From Utricularia gibba (lineage: Eukaryota; Streptophyta; Magnoliopsida; Lamiales; Lentibulariaceae), in the NCBI GenBank assembly GCA_002189035.1, contig NEEC01000004.1, positions 1,674,001 through 1,738,000 of the forward strand: DNA of 64,000 nt, written 5' to 3'. Every line of letters starts with the position of its first letter. Positions within the stretch are counted from its first letter, which is position 1. This document shows positions 53,032 to 63,900 of the stretch, one piece after another. The position numbers and the translations under genes are program-made. The notes under the pieces are model-generated. The model saw only the letters and a list, made by a program, of their open reading frames with translations, searched no databases and was not told the DNA's origin.

Positions 53032-55294
53032 ATGGAGGGTGGGGTGGTAAACTGGATAAAACAGAGTTCACGGACTGCTGCAGAACGTCGTTTCGGAGTC
53101 CGTACATCATGCAATTGGCATTAACTGCAGGGATTGGAGGTCTCTTGTTTGGTTATGACACAGGTGCAAGGCATCACCCTTTTTCTTGTGCTTATTCGGC
53201 ACTGTAAAGATCGTTTCTTGTTTTTCTTTAATTGTTCTGTTGACAAAATGATGAATCAGAATTCGGTTCCTATTTTACTACCGCGTTTGAATCCCATCGG
53301 TTTATAGGGCAAAACTTATCCATTGTTGAGAAGCCACTGAAATATTTGGTTTGCTGTCCTGTTTGTTAATCAGGTGTTATTTCTGGAGCTCTTCTCTACA
53401 TCAAAGATGACTTCAAATCTGTATACAATGACACCGTGTTGCAGGCATGTTTCCATGATTTACACAGGTTTCTTCCATGGTTTCTGTGTGGCTAAAACTT
53501 GCCTCGTGGAAACAGGAAACAATTGTCAGTATGGCGGTGGCCGGAGCTATCATCGGAGCCGCTTTTGGTGGCGCTATAAATGACAAGTACGGAAGAAAAA
53601 AAGCCATTCTTTTAGCGGATACGTTGTTCTTTATTGGAGCAGTGATCATGGCTGCTTCTATGTACCCCTGGATGATCATCGTGGGGAGGATATTCGTCGG
53701 CCTCGGAGTCGGAATGGCATCCATGACATCGCCTCTTTACATATCTGAAGCCTCGCCTGCTCGAATTCGAGGTGCACTGGTTAGCACCAATGGCTTGCTC
53801 ATCACCGGGGGTCAGTTCCTGGCGTACCTGATCAACCTTGGATTCACCAAGGTGACTGAACTTTAGAGCCCATCAACATTCTGGTTTTCTTGTTGGCGTT
53901 TAATGGACGCGGCGTGCATTTTCTTAGGCTCCAGGAACATGGCGATGGATGCTTGGAGTCGCTGGGATTCCAGCACTGGTTCAGTTCTTCTTGATGCTCT
54001 TCCTCCCTGAGTCTCCTCGATGGCTCTATCGTCAAGTACATGGAAGCTAATTCAGCACTGCGTAGCTTAGTTTTGAGTTGCTGTTAGCTGAGTTTTTCAT
54101 GGTGAACACTGAACAGGGAAAAGTAGATGAAGCGAGGGCGATATTGGAGAGAATCTATCCACCGGAGGAAGTTGAAGACGAGATGTCTGCGTTGCATTCC
54201 TCGATTGAAGCTGAGAAAGCAGACGAGGGGTTCATCGGAAACAGTATAATCTCAAAGCTGAAAACCATATGGGGGAACGTTGTCGTTCGCCGAGGCCTCT
54301 ACGCTGGGGTAACTGTCCAGGTTGCTCAACAGTTCGTTGGGATAAACACGGTGATGTACTACAGCCCCACCATCGTTCAGCTCGCCGGATTTGCCTCAAA
54401 TAAGACGGCGATAGCCCTGTCGCTCATCACCTCCGGCCTCAACGCCATTGGCTCCATTGTTAGCATGGCTTTTGTGGATCGTTTTGGCCGGAGAAGACTC
54501 ATGCTTATATCCATGGTGGGAATTATAGTCTGTCTTGTTGCTCTATCAGTAACTTTCTTCCAGGCAAATATCCACGCGCCGCCTGTCTCCGCCGTGGAAT
54601 CTCTCCAATTCGGTACAAACTCCACCTGCTCCAGTTTCCTTCAGGCGAATCAACCTACATCGTGGAATTGTATGAGTTGCCTTAAGGCCTCCTCCGACTG
54701 CGGTTTCTGCACTAACGGAAACGGAAATGTAAGTGCCGGGAATCACCTCTTGTTGCTTATTACATCAACATCCCTCCATTGAATACACTTACATTTTCCG
54801 AACAGTATCTCCCCGGAGCATGCCTGGAGTCAACAAAGCTGGTACGCGACGCTTGCCGTTCGGAGCACCGTACATGGTACACAGAGGGGTGTCCCAGCAA
54901 ATTCGGGCCATTAGCGGTGGTTTTCATGGCGCTGTACATCATGTCCTATTCCCCCGGCATGGGAACCGCGCCGTGGATTGTGAACTCCGAAATATACCCC
55001 TTGAGGTACCGCGGGATCGGGGGTGGCATCGCAGCCGTATCGAACTGGATGTCGAATCTCATCGTCAGCCAGAGTTTTCTTTCACTGACCAAGGCAGTCG
55101 GCTCCGCCGGAACTTTCTTACTTTTCGCCGGATTCTCCGCCATCGGGATGGTGTTTATATACTTCCTGGTGCCGGAGACGAAGGGATTGCAGTTCGAGGA
55201 GGTGGAGAAGATGCTGGAGAAAGGGTTCAGGCCTCCTCTCTGTTGTTGCAGTAAGAAAGAAAATGGAGAAGACGATGAAGTAATTGTCAAGTAG
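53032..55294 (+). CDS. Inositol/H+ symporter, INT2/INT4-like (frame broken in exon 1)
   Basis: INT proteins are major-facilitator inositol/H+ symporters; INT2 and INT4 types sit in the plasma membrane and INT1 in the tonoplast. Exons are 53032-53163, 53374-53444, 53516-53851, 53928-54035, 54117-54728 and 54806-55294. Sugar-porter motifs are [103 protein letters not shown] and [16 protein letters not shown]. Between helices 9 and 10 lies a Cys-rich loop ([35 protein letters not shown]), which marks INT2-4 and not INT1. The N-terminal MEGGVV shifts out of frame at the AAA 53049-53051; one extra A restores a 582-residue protein. Translation from the in-frame ATG at 53109 is another option. Exon 2 is followed by a GC donor. 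Confidence 0.92.
53445..53515 (+). other. GC-AG intron in the inositol transporter gene
   Basis: Exon 2 ends GTGTTGCAG and the intron begins gcatgt, ending aacag before GAAACAATTGTC. The nearest GT would put the next exon out of frame. The joined protein reads [16 protein letters not shown], as in homologues. Confidence 0.87.
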
Positions 55295-55698
55295 AGGTAA
55301 CAAACGACTCCGTGAATAAATTTATCACCGTTGGTAGCAAGAGGATGCGCCATATTTTATACCTCAATCGAGGTGAATGGAAAAAGAAAACTGTTTACTG
55401 TAAACAGCAAGGTGCATGCACAGGTAATACAACACAATTCAATTCATGATCCAGAAGGCTGACGGAGATAGAGCAAACTCAGACCTTACAAATTCAATCT
55501 AAGAAGCCCCGCATACATTACTTGTAGCCAAAAAGCAACAGCCATGAGGATAAGAAAAAGGCTGCAGTGAATATGCTTTGCATTCAAGCGAAAAAAATAG
55601 ATAGAACATGAGCTTCTAACACTCCTCGATAAGCTTTGTACAAGTCCGGTGAGATGAAAGCAGTTGCTATATACATACAGCAGCCGTTGTACTTTCTT
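55295..55698. other. Convergent 3' flanks of the inositol transporter and ARM-repeat genes
   Basis: No coding sequence is seen; presumed 3' untranslated regions. Confidence 0.4.
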
Positions 55699-57268
55699 CT
55701 ACGGACTTGGTGAAGAACCTTCCTGCCTCGGCTCTCTCAAATACCCAAGAAGTGTTTCAGCCTGCCAGTAACCATAGACACACAGAGTAAGATCTTGCAG
55801 TAGCAAATGCATCTATCTGAACAAGATTTGGAATCACAGTCACACAAATTCAAATTCTCCCCCTTGCTGTGCACAAGCAGGTAGGAACATGCACATCATT
55901 GTAATCATTACTAGAAAAGTGACAAATTCAAGATGAAGAAGGGATCATAAGATGGAAATGTGCGTCATGGGAGCAAACCTTATGCTTAGCTTTCATTGTG
56001 CCGTTTTGGGACAGCGCCACTAGCGGTGGGATTCCGCCCTCTCTCACTAGCAATCCTCGATTCCTGACGCTTCCTATGCAGAGCTGCAGCAAAGTGACAA
56101 CTGCAAATTCCTTCCCTTTTTCACTCCCATCTTCAGTGGCTTCAACCAGAGCAGGGATTCCACCTTCTTCTACAATTGCATTTCTTCCGATCTCAATTCC
56201 GGCCAAACTGCTAAGCACAACCAGCGCTTTTTCCTCCAGACCAGATCCTCGTTCACCCACAAGACCCACCAATGGCTTCACAGCACCGGCGCAGACAGCT
56301 CTCTCTTTGTTCAGTTTCACCGAACATAACTTGTAAAGGGTTGTAAGAGCATCCTTTTTCCCTCTATTGGAGCCGTTTATCATTAAGGAAACTAACGGAG
56401 GAATAGACCCAGCAGCTCCAATTGATAGCTTGTACTCCTCAACCAACGCTAAGCTCAGCAAGGCGCAGGCAGCATTCTGCTTTGAAGTCTCGGTTCCCGT
56501 TTTCAAAACGTAGATTAAAGATTTAACTGCGCCGGCGTGTGTTATCAAGCTCTTGTTGCTTTCATGGAGAGAGAGGTTGAGAATTGCAGTGACAGCGTGC
56601 TCTTGTGTCATAGCATCAGAGGAACGGAGAAGCGGAATAAGTGCAGGAACTGCGCCAGATTCACCGATCAGGACGCGATTATCCGCCCTATTTTTCGCTA
56701 AAAATCTAAGCTTCGCCGCCGCCGATCTCTGAACAGCAATCGACGCCGATTGCAAACCGTCAACACAGAGCTTGACGGTAGGCTGAAGGTCCTCCGATGA
56801 GATGCTTTCTATAATCTCAGTCGAGAATGCCTCTCTCTCCAAGAACCCAGTACACGGCTCAGGATCCGATTCCGAGCTCGCACCCCCAATCGGACCCGGA
56901 TCAGGTAAACTAGCCAAACGCTGAAGCTCGCCAGAAATATCACTAGAATAGGCCGAGAATTCACTGAAAGTCCCAGAAATCTCCAGAATCTCACCGATGT
57001 CGGAAACAGCGCCCTTAGAATCGCTGGACGGTTTATTGGCGAGCTCCCCAAGGTGAATATCGATATCTGCATCACTCAAATTCTCAGTATCATTGGGCAT
57101 CTCCTCCCGAGCCTTGTAGAGATTAGATCGAATAGTGCGCATAGACCGGCCCATAGAGTGGGTTATCCTCGCCGACGAAGATGACGGACTGTAGTAGCGG
57201 TACGGCGTTTGGGAATACGAAGAACAAGAAATGTTAGGGTTAGAGTGGGAATCTTGCATCGAAACCAT
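55699..57268 (-). CDS. Armadillo-repeat protein, PUB4-like but without a U-box
   Basis: Two exons, 57268-55979 and 55761-55699, encode 450 residues. The first ~150 are Ser/Asp/Glu-rich and disordered ([20 protein letters not shown] and [15 protein letters not shown]). From about residue 155 there are tandem armadillo repeats: [127 protein letters not shown] and [10 protein letters not shown]. The protein ends [20 protein letters not shown]. The repeats match those of plant U-box ligases, but no U-box precedes them, as in ARM-only proteins such as At4g16490. It should therefore act as a binding scaffold, not an E3 ligase. The short second exon was recovered by splicing from KAKHK at 55979. Confidence 0.9.
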
Positions 57269-58729
57269 CGTATCGGAAGACCGGAGCTGGCAGTGAATGA
57301 CGTGAAATGACTCTTCTTCTGAGAGTGGTGGTGCTTCAGGAAACCTTCATGGCGGATTGTCGGCGCCTGAGACGAAACGAAATGGAGGAGCCGAATACTC
57401 CTGGCTCCTTTTAAATTATCTAATTTAATATTTTTAATTATATTTTCCTCGTGTCTTTGCCCCTTTCCATAGTTCACTATTTTCTATGTATTGTAGTATC
57501 ATTTAAAAGTCAACTTGTTTTTTTTTATAAATATATTAAATATTTTTTAAAAAATAGTCTAATAATTAAGATAAAATATTTTCAACATTAAATTGAGAAG
57601 AATGTCTTATTCTTTGATTAAAATTATACGTATTTTCATTATTGTATTTATTTCTATCCTTGGGAAGTAAATATCTATCTTTAAATGGGGTGTGAGATTT
57701 GTTCCCAACATGTACCATACACTTACTGTAGTCTGTGGGTCCCATGAAAGCTGGAATCTAGCGGGAGTGGGCCCCATCCGTTTCATGCGCATCATCATCA
57801 CCGTGGCTAGGGAACGGCACCGTTTCACTGACCGAAACAGCTTTTTTGTTTACCTTTTTTTTTTTTGAGGAGAAACTGTTTTCAAATCTCAATTATTTCG
57901 TGGTCCGGTAGCACACGGTTTTTCAAAAAATAAAAAATAATAAGACCCTTCTTTTTTATTTTGTTTTTCGGTTTAGTTAATGCAAAAGCAAGAATTTAAT
58001 AATACGCCACGTCATTTTCAAAAAGAAAAAAAAAGGGCAAATTCGATTTCGCCTGAATTCCCAAAAGTTGCATTATGAGTAGTAACATGGGGGAGATGGA
58101 GACGTATAACCATAAGTTGGCTGATTTAGTAAATTTAATAATGAAGACATTTTTATCTGTGTGATAAAGTACAACTAATAAGAATAGTATTTTTTTATTA
58201 TTTTCATAAAATTATTACCCATCCTCAATCTTGGGAATCAATAGGATGCCCATTATTATTATTATTATTTTAATTTTAGTACATTATATTCCTCTAATTC
58301 GTCTAGAATTGATGATGGTGGAAGTACAACCAGAGTGACGGTGGAGGGCATAATACACTAGAAAAATGAGTTATCTCCCTGTATCCACTTCAGCTCCTTA
58401 ATGGGCCTATCCTCACCACTATTGGGCCTATCATATATGATCCATGAGTTGTCAATGAGGGTGTCCGAGCCCTCATGGCTTTGTTTTACTTTTGACAGAT
58501 TCTGACAATATTTAATTTTTTCTTGAAATTAAAGACTAATAGAAATAAACAAACAAGTAAAAGACTAGAGCATATAATAATTTTATATGAAAATTATTTA
58601 TATTTTATTATGAATTATTCGTAATATGATGCATCGTTGGAGATTGAGGTTTTTTTTTTTGAAACACCATGAAACTTTATGGAGTAAATAAAAAACAAAT
58701 TATAGATTTAAAAAGCTTTATGGAGACCC
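57269..58729. other. AT-rich intergenic region
   Basis: No gene is recognised. It contains the upstream region of the ARM-repeat gene, AT-rich runs, and an ATT microsatellite at about 58253-58270. Confidence 0.45.
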
Positions 58730-59083
58730 TCAAAGCTTCTGGAAAGAAACGAGTTTATACATCCCGGAAAGGCTCTTGAAAACAACGGCATTGTAAGTCT
58801 TGATGGCGTTGCCAAGAGGGGCAGAGATTTGGATTCTGTAGTTCACTCCGGCGACGATTTGCTTGTACGCGCTGATAACTTTCACGAACTTAAGAGATCC
58901 TTCACCGTTTTTGTTGAACTGAGTCACCGCGAAATTCACTGCTGCTTTCACATCGGGGTCCGTTGTGGGCGCCGGATTGTACCCTCCGGGGACCTTATGG
59001 TCGGAGATCTGGCCGCGTGCGGCAACTGCAACGGAGAACACGAAGCAGAAGAAGAGAAGGAGAAGAGCAGGTTTGAGCGACAT
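58730..59083 (-). CDS. Phytocystatin (secreted cysteine protease inhibitor)
   Basis: Phytocystatins inhibit papain-like cysteine proteases in development and defence against herbivores and pathogens. This single-exon gene gives 117 residues. A signal peptide covers about residues 1-22 (MSLKPALLLLFFCFVFSVAV). The N-terminal inhibitory Gly pair is at 33-34 (VPGGY). The plant LARFAV-type helix is degenerate (AAVNFAVTQFNK, with Asn for Arg). The reactive loop QIVAG is at 75-79. The second binding loop, usually Pro-Trp, reads SGMYKL here and lacks the tryptophan, which may weaken binding or alter target choice. The lack of a long C-terminal extension means it should not inhibit legumain. A TATA box lies 58 bases upstream. 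Confidence 0.93.
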   Translation of the reverse strand: MSLKPALLLLFFCFVFSVAVAARGQISDHKVPGGYNPAPTTDPDVKAAVNFAVTQFNKNGEGSLKFVKVISAYKQIVAGVNYRIQISAPLGNAIKTYNAVVFKSLSGMYKLVSFQKL

Positions 59084-59140
59084 GTTTTTTTCTCCAAATG
59101 TGATTCCCTGTGAATGAAACTGACGTGGGTCTCAGTTTTT

Positions 59141-59146
59141 TTTATA
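59141..59146 (-). promoter_or_regulatory. TATA box of the phytocystatin gene
   Basis: On the minus strand the sequence reads ctataaaaaa, 58 bases before the ATG, a normal spacing for a short-leader plant gene. Confidence 0.55.
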
Positions 59147-60227
59147 GACGGAAAAAAAAACCGCTTCTTAGTTAAAGATCATGGGACCCATCCACTAATG
59201 AAATGGGTTTATTTAGCGAGATTTTGTATTAAATAAAAAGTTTTGATAAATATCTTTAGTTTGAAAAGTATTGAGTGAATATTTTTAAAAAATTAATTAT
59301 TTTTTTGATTAATTATTTAAAAGTATATATTCTTCTACTAACTTATTTTTTATTTAATATTTGTATATGCAATAAAATATTTTAACATATGAATAGTTAT
59401 AAATTAAATTATCTTTAAAATGTAGCATGAAATTCTAATATTACAATTTTCGTTTCTTATGTATAATATCTAAGTAAAGTAACATATTAACAAAACGAAT
59501 TATTTATATAAAAAATATTAAAAATTGAATTTAGAGATAAACGTATTATTAAAAAATTATATGTCCTTTTAAAAAATTCCGGATCTTTTAAAAAATGATT
59601 TTTTCAATTTTTCTTCTCTTTTGAAAACAATTAAATTAAGATTATTTTAATTGTTCGGATTGTTCTTAGATTTTCCTAATTTAATTAACATAATAAGTTC
59701 TTTTAATTCAATTTTCGTAATATAATAGAATAAGATGCACCAATGTGTTTACGTCCTATCATCATGTTTGGAACCGATTTAGAAGTATATATATTTTTTA
59801 TTAATTTATTTTCAAAACACCATTATCCTGCTTTGACTTAGCCTAGAAATTATACATTTTTTTATTCTTCCATTGTTATCTGCCGCTATTACAATTGATG
59901 TTACCTAGAAAATATATTTTTTATTATTTTTTTTTTTAGTCCATATTTCAAAAAATATTATTTTAAAACGTTTTTTGTATTAACGTGTGAGATATAAAGA
60001 ATGACCCATGCTGGTTGCTCTTCTCCTGCACCGTTAAGGGAGGAGAATTGGAGAAAGCGACATTTGTCGGTTTCTTTCTATGGGCTGCCCGCAGTGGGCC
60101 ACAACTACAGCCCACATCGCAATATAATTTGCGGTGGGTCCTTCCTCTATCAAATATTTACACAATGACCCCGAAAGTTTGGACATTTTTCATTTCGGCA
60201 CGCACACCGTATCCGTCCGCGCTCCGT

Positions 60228-60253
60228 GTCGGCAGACTCCCGGGAGTGCCGAC
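60228..60253. repeat. Imperfect GC-rich palindrome
   Basis: Arms GTCGGCA and TGCCGAC flank a perfect CTCCCGGGAG core, with a two-base bulge (GA) on the left arm. Weaker complementarity continues outward (tccgtccgcg against cgccggcgacgga). The composition is far from that of its AT-rich surroundings. Confidence 0.7.
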
Positions 60254-60962
60254 GCCGGCGACGGACACAGATTCGATTAAGACACGTTTAACAGCAACGT
60301 GCAACGCCCCCTCATCATCGACGCAAATAAATGAACAACAGTGAATGAGATTTACATGAAAAATGACGTTTTATTTATAATTTTTTTGGGTAATTTTCGA
60401 TTTAAAAATAAATCACGCTATATTTTTCACAACAAAATGAATGAGCTGTAATTGTTTTTTAGATTTTTTTTGGAATTAAAGATAATAATAATAATAATAA
60501 AGTCGTGGGGATACGGGATCTTGAGGGCTTTGAAGGTCGGGCCCAGTGGTGGCGTTTTTCAGGCCTTCAGCCCACACGCAACGCAATCTAAGGAATGGAA
60601 GCAGACTTCCGGTTGATTTCTGAAACTGTAATCCACGTGAGATTCTTGCAATAAACCGCAGCACACGTAAGTCTTATGCTGTCACTGGTCTGGATTGCCC
60701 CCATTCCTCCTATCGGAGTGCGGAACCAGCTGCCGAAATTCTGCATATTTTGGTGCCTAATCGTGGCTGAGACGGCAGGAACCCGAGACCCACGTGGTTG
60801 AAGTTATCGCCATTTACTTGTGCTCTGCCAAATCTGCCAACCCTCCAATTCTCCATACCACTTCACTTGCTTCTTATTTTGTCAAATTTGACACCTTCCC
60901 CGATTCTTTCACATAACCCAGGAATCGCTGAATTGGGTTTCTCATTTTCTCCTCCCTGATAG

Positions 60963-61047
60963 CCCTTTCAACCGTCCGTTCGCAGGGGGAGTCCCTTTCA
61001 ACCGTCCGTTCGCAGGGGGAGTCCCTTTCAACCGTTCACAGGGGAGT
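60963..61047 (+). repeat. 30-base tandem repeat, 2 exact copies plus a decayed third
   Basis: Copies at 60963-60992 and 60993-61022 are identical (start CCCTTTCAACCGTCCGTTCG, end CAGGGGGAGT). The third, 61023-61047, has lost five bases and changed. It lies in the presumed 5' leader or promoter of RABA5a, about 900 bases before the ATG. Confidence 0.9.
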
Positions 61048-61960
61048 TTCGATTGTTGTTTCAGGAATTGGGTATGCCCCTCTTTATATTTAACGCCCTC
61101 CACTTTCCTTGTTTTGCAGTTGCCTCATATTATTCAGTGTTAATGCGTCTTTTTATGGTTTATCCTTAACTCTTTTTGTCCCTTCTCGTTGGCTTCATTG
61201 GGTTTTAGTAGCGAGTGTGGATTCCTTTGTGAGTGTGATGTAGAAATCAAATAGGATTTTGGGCTGCATTTTGTTAAAAGTACCCAGTGTGGTTATCTGT
61301 TCTGTCGAGGACATGGAGTTGAAGGTAAGAGAAATGTACGGGAAGTGTATGAGAAAAGCTCTGATGATTACAAAAGAGTGTCCGTTGCTTCTACTAATGA
61401 TTAAAAAGGGTGAAATCTTTGATAGGAAAATAATATTCTTCTCGCTTCTCGAATACTTTATGTTTGTATTTTTCAAAAAAAGGAAATAAAGGGATAATTT
61501 GATACTCTGGACCTACTGTCAAGGATCACAGTGCTGCAGATGGCAAGTGTTTTTGTGCAACCTTTCAGATTGTTTGATGCTTATTTTGATTTCGGTAGTT
61601 CCAATGATCTAGAAGAAGAAATGGATGCAAATGGTGGCAGTTAGCAGGAGTCTGTTTTGCATTTTATTTTCTGGATTCTTGTATCCTACATTACTCAGTT
61701 GTTTGCATGCTGCTCAATGCTCTGTGTTAACTTCTGCTTTCCTTTTGCAGGGATTTCGACATCCTACAGAGATCATTGAACGCAGAATTCAGGGAAGGGG
61801 AGGAATGAGGCACTGGGATGTGAGAGGGCAACATATTTATGTATAAAGAAACTGCTTGTTGGTGTGTGTATCTCTGCATTGAAGGACTAAAAGAATAACC
61901 ATTAAAGATTACGTTTTCATACTGAAGTCATGGAGCCTTAGCTTTCACTGGGAAGGAGAA

Positions 61961-62777
61961 ATGGCTTTTCCTACTGAAGAAGAGCAGATAGAGGATTACC
62001 TTTTCAAGATTGTTCTCATTGGTGATTCGGCTGTTGGAAAATCAAATTTGCTGGCCAGATTTGCCAGAGACGAGTTTTATTCGAATTCGAAATCCACAAT
62101 AGGGGTTGAGTTTCAGACTCAGAAGATGGTAATCAACGGGAAGGAAGTCAAGGCACAAATCTGGGACACAGCCGGCCAGGAGCGGTTTCGAGCAGTTACA
62201 TCTGCATATTATCGAGGTGCAGTTGGAGCCCTTCTTGTCTATGACATTAGCAGACGCAAAACGTTTGAAAGTGTGGGAAGATGGCTGAATGAGCTTCAAA
62301 GTAAGCAATCTTTCTTCTTTCCTTTTCCTCTGCTGTGTCTGCTTTTTTTAACTCCGAGAAGTTAGCATAATACAAAGCCTGCAGTTTTGTTGTTTTTTAT
62401 CAGTTATATGGTGCATGTATCCAACTAGTTTCCCTTGAACAGCCCACTCGGACATGAACGTGGTAACAATACTGGTGGGCAACAAGACCGATCTGAAGGA
62501 TGCTCGGGAGGTGACAACAGAGGAAGGCAAGAGCTTAGCTGAAGCACAGAGTCTGTTCTTCATGGAAACCTCGGCCCTGGATTCATCCAACGTGGCTGCT
62601 GCGTTTCAAGTAGTGGTGAGAGAGATCTACGACATTCTCAGTCGAAAAGTGATCCAATCTCAAGAGCTGAAGGGTAAAGAAGCTGGATGGTTGGGGGATG
62701 GGAAAACGGTAGTTTTGCAGGCTGATGCGAATCAGGATACAGATGGAGAAAGCAGGGAAGGTAGATGCTGTTCCTGA
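61961..62777 (+). CDS. RABA5a: Rab GTPase RABA5a-like
   Basis: RABA (Rab11-type) GTPases act in traffic between the trans-Golgi network, recycling endosomes and the plasma membrane. Two exons, 61961-62300 and 62443-62777, encode 224 residues. Nucleotide-binding motifs are complete: P-loop GDSAVGKS at 21-28, switch I Thr46 in STIGVEF, switch II WDTAGQE at 68-74, NKTD at 127-130 and ETSALD. The body matches Arabidopsis RABA5a over long stretches ([49 protein letters not shown]). The C-terminus RCCS supplies two cysteines (222 and 223) for geranylgeranylation. The start [15 protein letters not shown] matches the RABA5a N-terminus; upstream ATGs in the leader are not in frame with it. Confidence 0.95.
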
Positions 62778-62835
62778 TATGGAGGAGGCGTGAAGAATTC
62801 AATTGCTTTTTCCCTTTGGTCGCAGTCATATGCTG

Positions 62836-62862
62836 TCTCTCTCTCTCTCTCTCTCTCTCTCT
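62836..62862 (+). repeat. TC microsatellite
   Basis: An uninterrupted (TC)n of 27 bases in the presumed 3' untranslated region of RABA5a. Confidence 0.95.
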
Positions 62863-63297
62863 ACATTGGTTCTTCCTTCATTGTACGCCAGTTCAGGCAT
62901 TCAAACTAGCTGGAGCTCTGTGTATGTATATCAGCCCACCGTTTTCTTCCATTCCTTCCAGAGTGCAGAGCCATACGAACATGCATACATACATACATCT
63001 TGAAAGGGAGAAGACGTATTCTTGAGCTGTGAGTTGCTACTGCTACACGGAAGCAATTATTTTTCTAACTTGTTCTGATAACTCGACAAGGATTGGTATT
63101 GATGCCGGTCAAAGCGCCGCGCAGTGGTTGTCGTCTCGAAATCTCCAGCGTCCATACAACAACGACGACTTGTTCTTTTCTATCATTTCATCCACCCAAC
63201 ACCCACACACACCCGCTTGGGTGTCTGCGTGTCATCGTTTTCTCTGGTTCAGTATAAAAATACATGAATGAGCTTCGAAGTTGCAAGATCAGCGACC
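62863..63297. other. Spacer between RABA5a and the last gene
   Basis: No coding sequence is recognised. CA-rich text at 63190-63220 and agtataaaaatac at about 63250-63262 may belong to the promoter of the next gene; the TATA-like tataaaa is about 45 bases before its ATG. Confidence 0.45.
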
Positions 63298-63900
63298 ATG
63301 GAGAATAAACACAAGTTTTTCTACCAAAGGCTTTATCCTTCCAGTGCCGCCTCTCGCCGGAGAGGAACAAACGCCACCGCGAGAAAATCCACGTCACTAT
63401 CGGCTTCTCCGGCGCTAATCCCCTCGACGATACCTCACCGGAGATCGGCCAGATTTCCGGTGGAGCAAGAACCTAGTTCCCCGAAGGTGTCCTGCACCGG
63501 CCGGGTCAAGCCCAGAAAGAAGAAAAAAACCAACAGAAATGGCAATAGCAATAAGAAGGAGCCATCGTGGTTCAGTCTGGTGTTCCGGCTACAGAAGAAG
63601 AAGAAACAGATGCCATCTCCACGCGCGCCGCCGCCGCAAGATCAGGATTTCGAGCCCCCACGACTGAGTCACTTGAAGAAATTCGCCAGCGGCCGTGATT
63701 CATTGGCCGGATTCGACTGGAGAAACGTGGAGACACACTCCCCGGAGACGCGCCCAGGAGATGGCGGAGATGCCGTCATCATTCCGTTTTCGGCCCCGGT
63801 GTCCGGAAACCGCCGAGTCGGCTCGCAATCGGAGCTCAGAAATGACATAAATTTGCAGGAAAGACGAACTATGGTCCAGCCCGAACCCCCCTCCATTTGA
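63298..63900 (+). CDS. Syringolide-induced protein 14-1-1-like, function unknown
   Basis: A single exon of 200 residues from MENKHKFFYQ. An in-frame ATG at 63268 would add ten residues, but the ATG at 63298 sits in ACCATGG, a better start context. The protein is basic and Ser/Pro-rich. Its family mark is EPSSPKVSCTGRVKPRKKKK (EPTSPKVSCxGxVK in relatives), followed by SWFSLVFRLQKKKK, LSHLKKFASGRDSLAGFDWR and VIIPFSAPV. Relatives are annotated after the soybean elicitor-responsive syringolide-induced protein 14-1-1. No enzyme or membrane domain is visible, and the basic patches could be nuclear targeting signals. The molecular role is unknown. Confidence 0.8.
   Translation: MENKHKFFYQRLYPSSAASRRRGTNATARKSTSLSASPALIPSTIPHRRSARFPVEQEPSSPKVSCTGRVKPRKKKKTNRNGNSNKKEPSWFSLVFRLQKKKKQMPSPRAPPPQDQDFEPPRLSHLKKFASGRDSLAGFDWRNVETHSPETRPGDGGDAVIIPFSAPVSGNRRVGSQSELRNDINLQERRTMVQPEPPSI

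Larger units (their letters stand above)
59084..61960. other. Intergenic region and RABA5a leader
   Basis: The part at 59200-60000 is AT-rich. A GC-richer island at about 60010-60330 carries a long imperfect palindrome. An ATA microsatellite is at about 60482-60500. From about 60900 the sequence becomes leader-like, with a 30-base tandem repeat and short open frames (61259-61489, 61625-61846), and probably includes leader introns of the RABA5a gene. Confidence 0.45.

Noticed and set aside
54733-55254. 173-residue plus-strand frame over the last exon of the inositol transporter gene
   Set aside because: It is an alternate frame of the coding exon; the INT frame is clearly the real one.
55699-57268. 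U-box E3 ligase call for the ARM-repeat gene
   Set aside because: The repeats resemble PUB4-type proteins, but no U-box is present and the N-terminus is disordered, so ligase activity is not supported.
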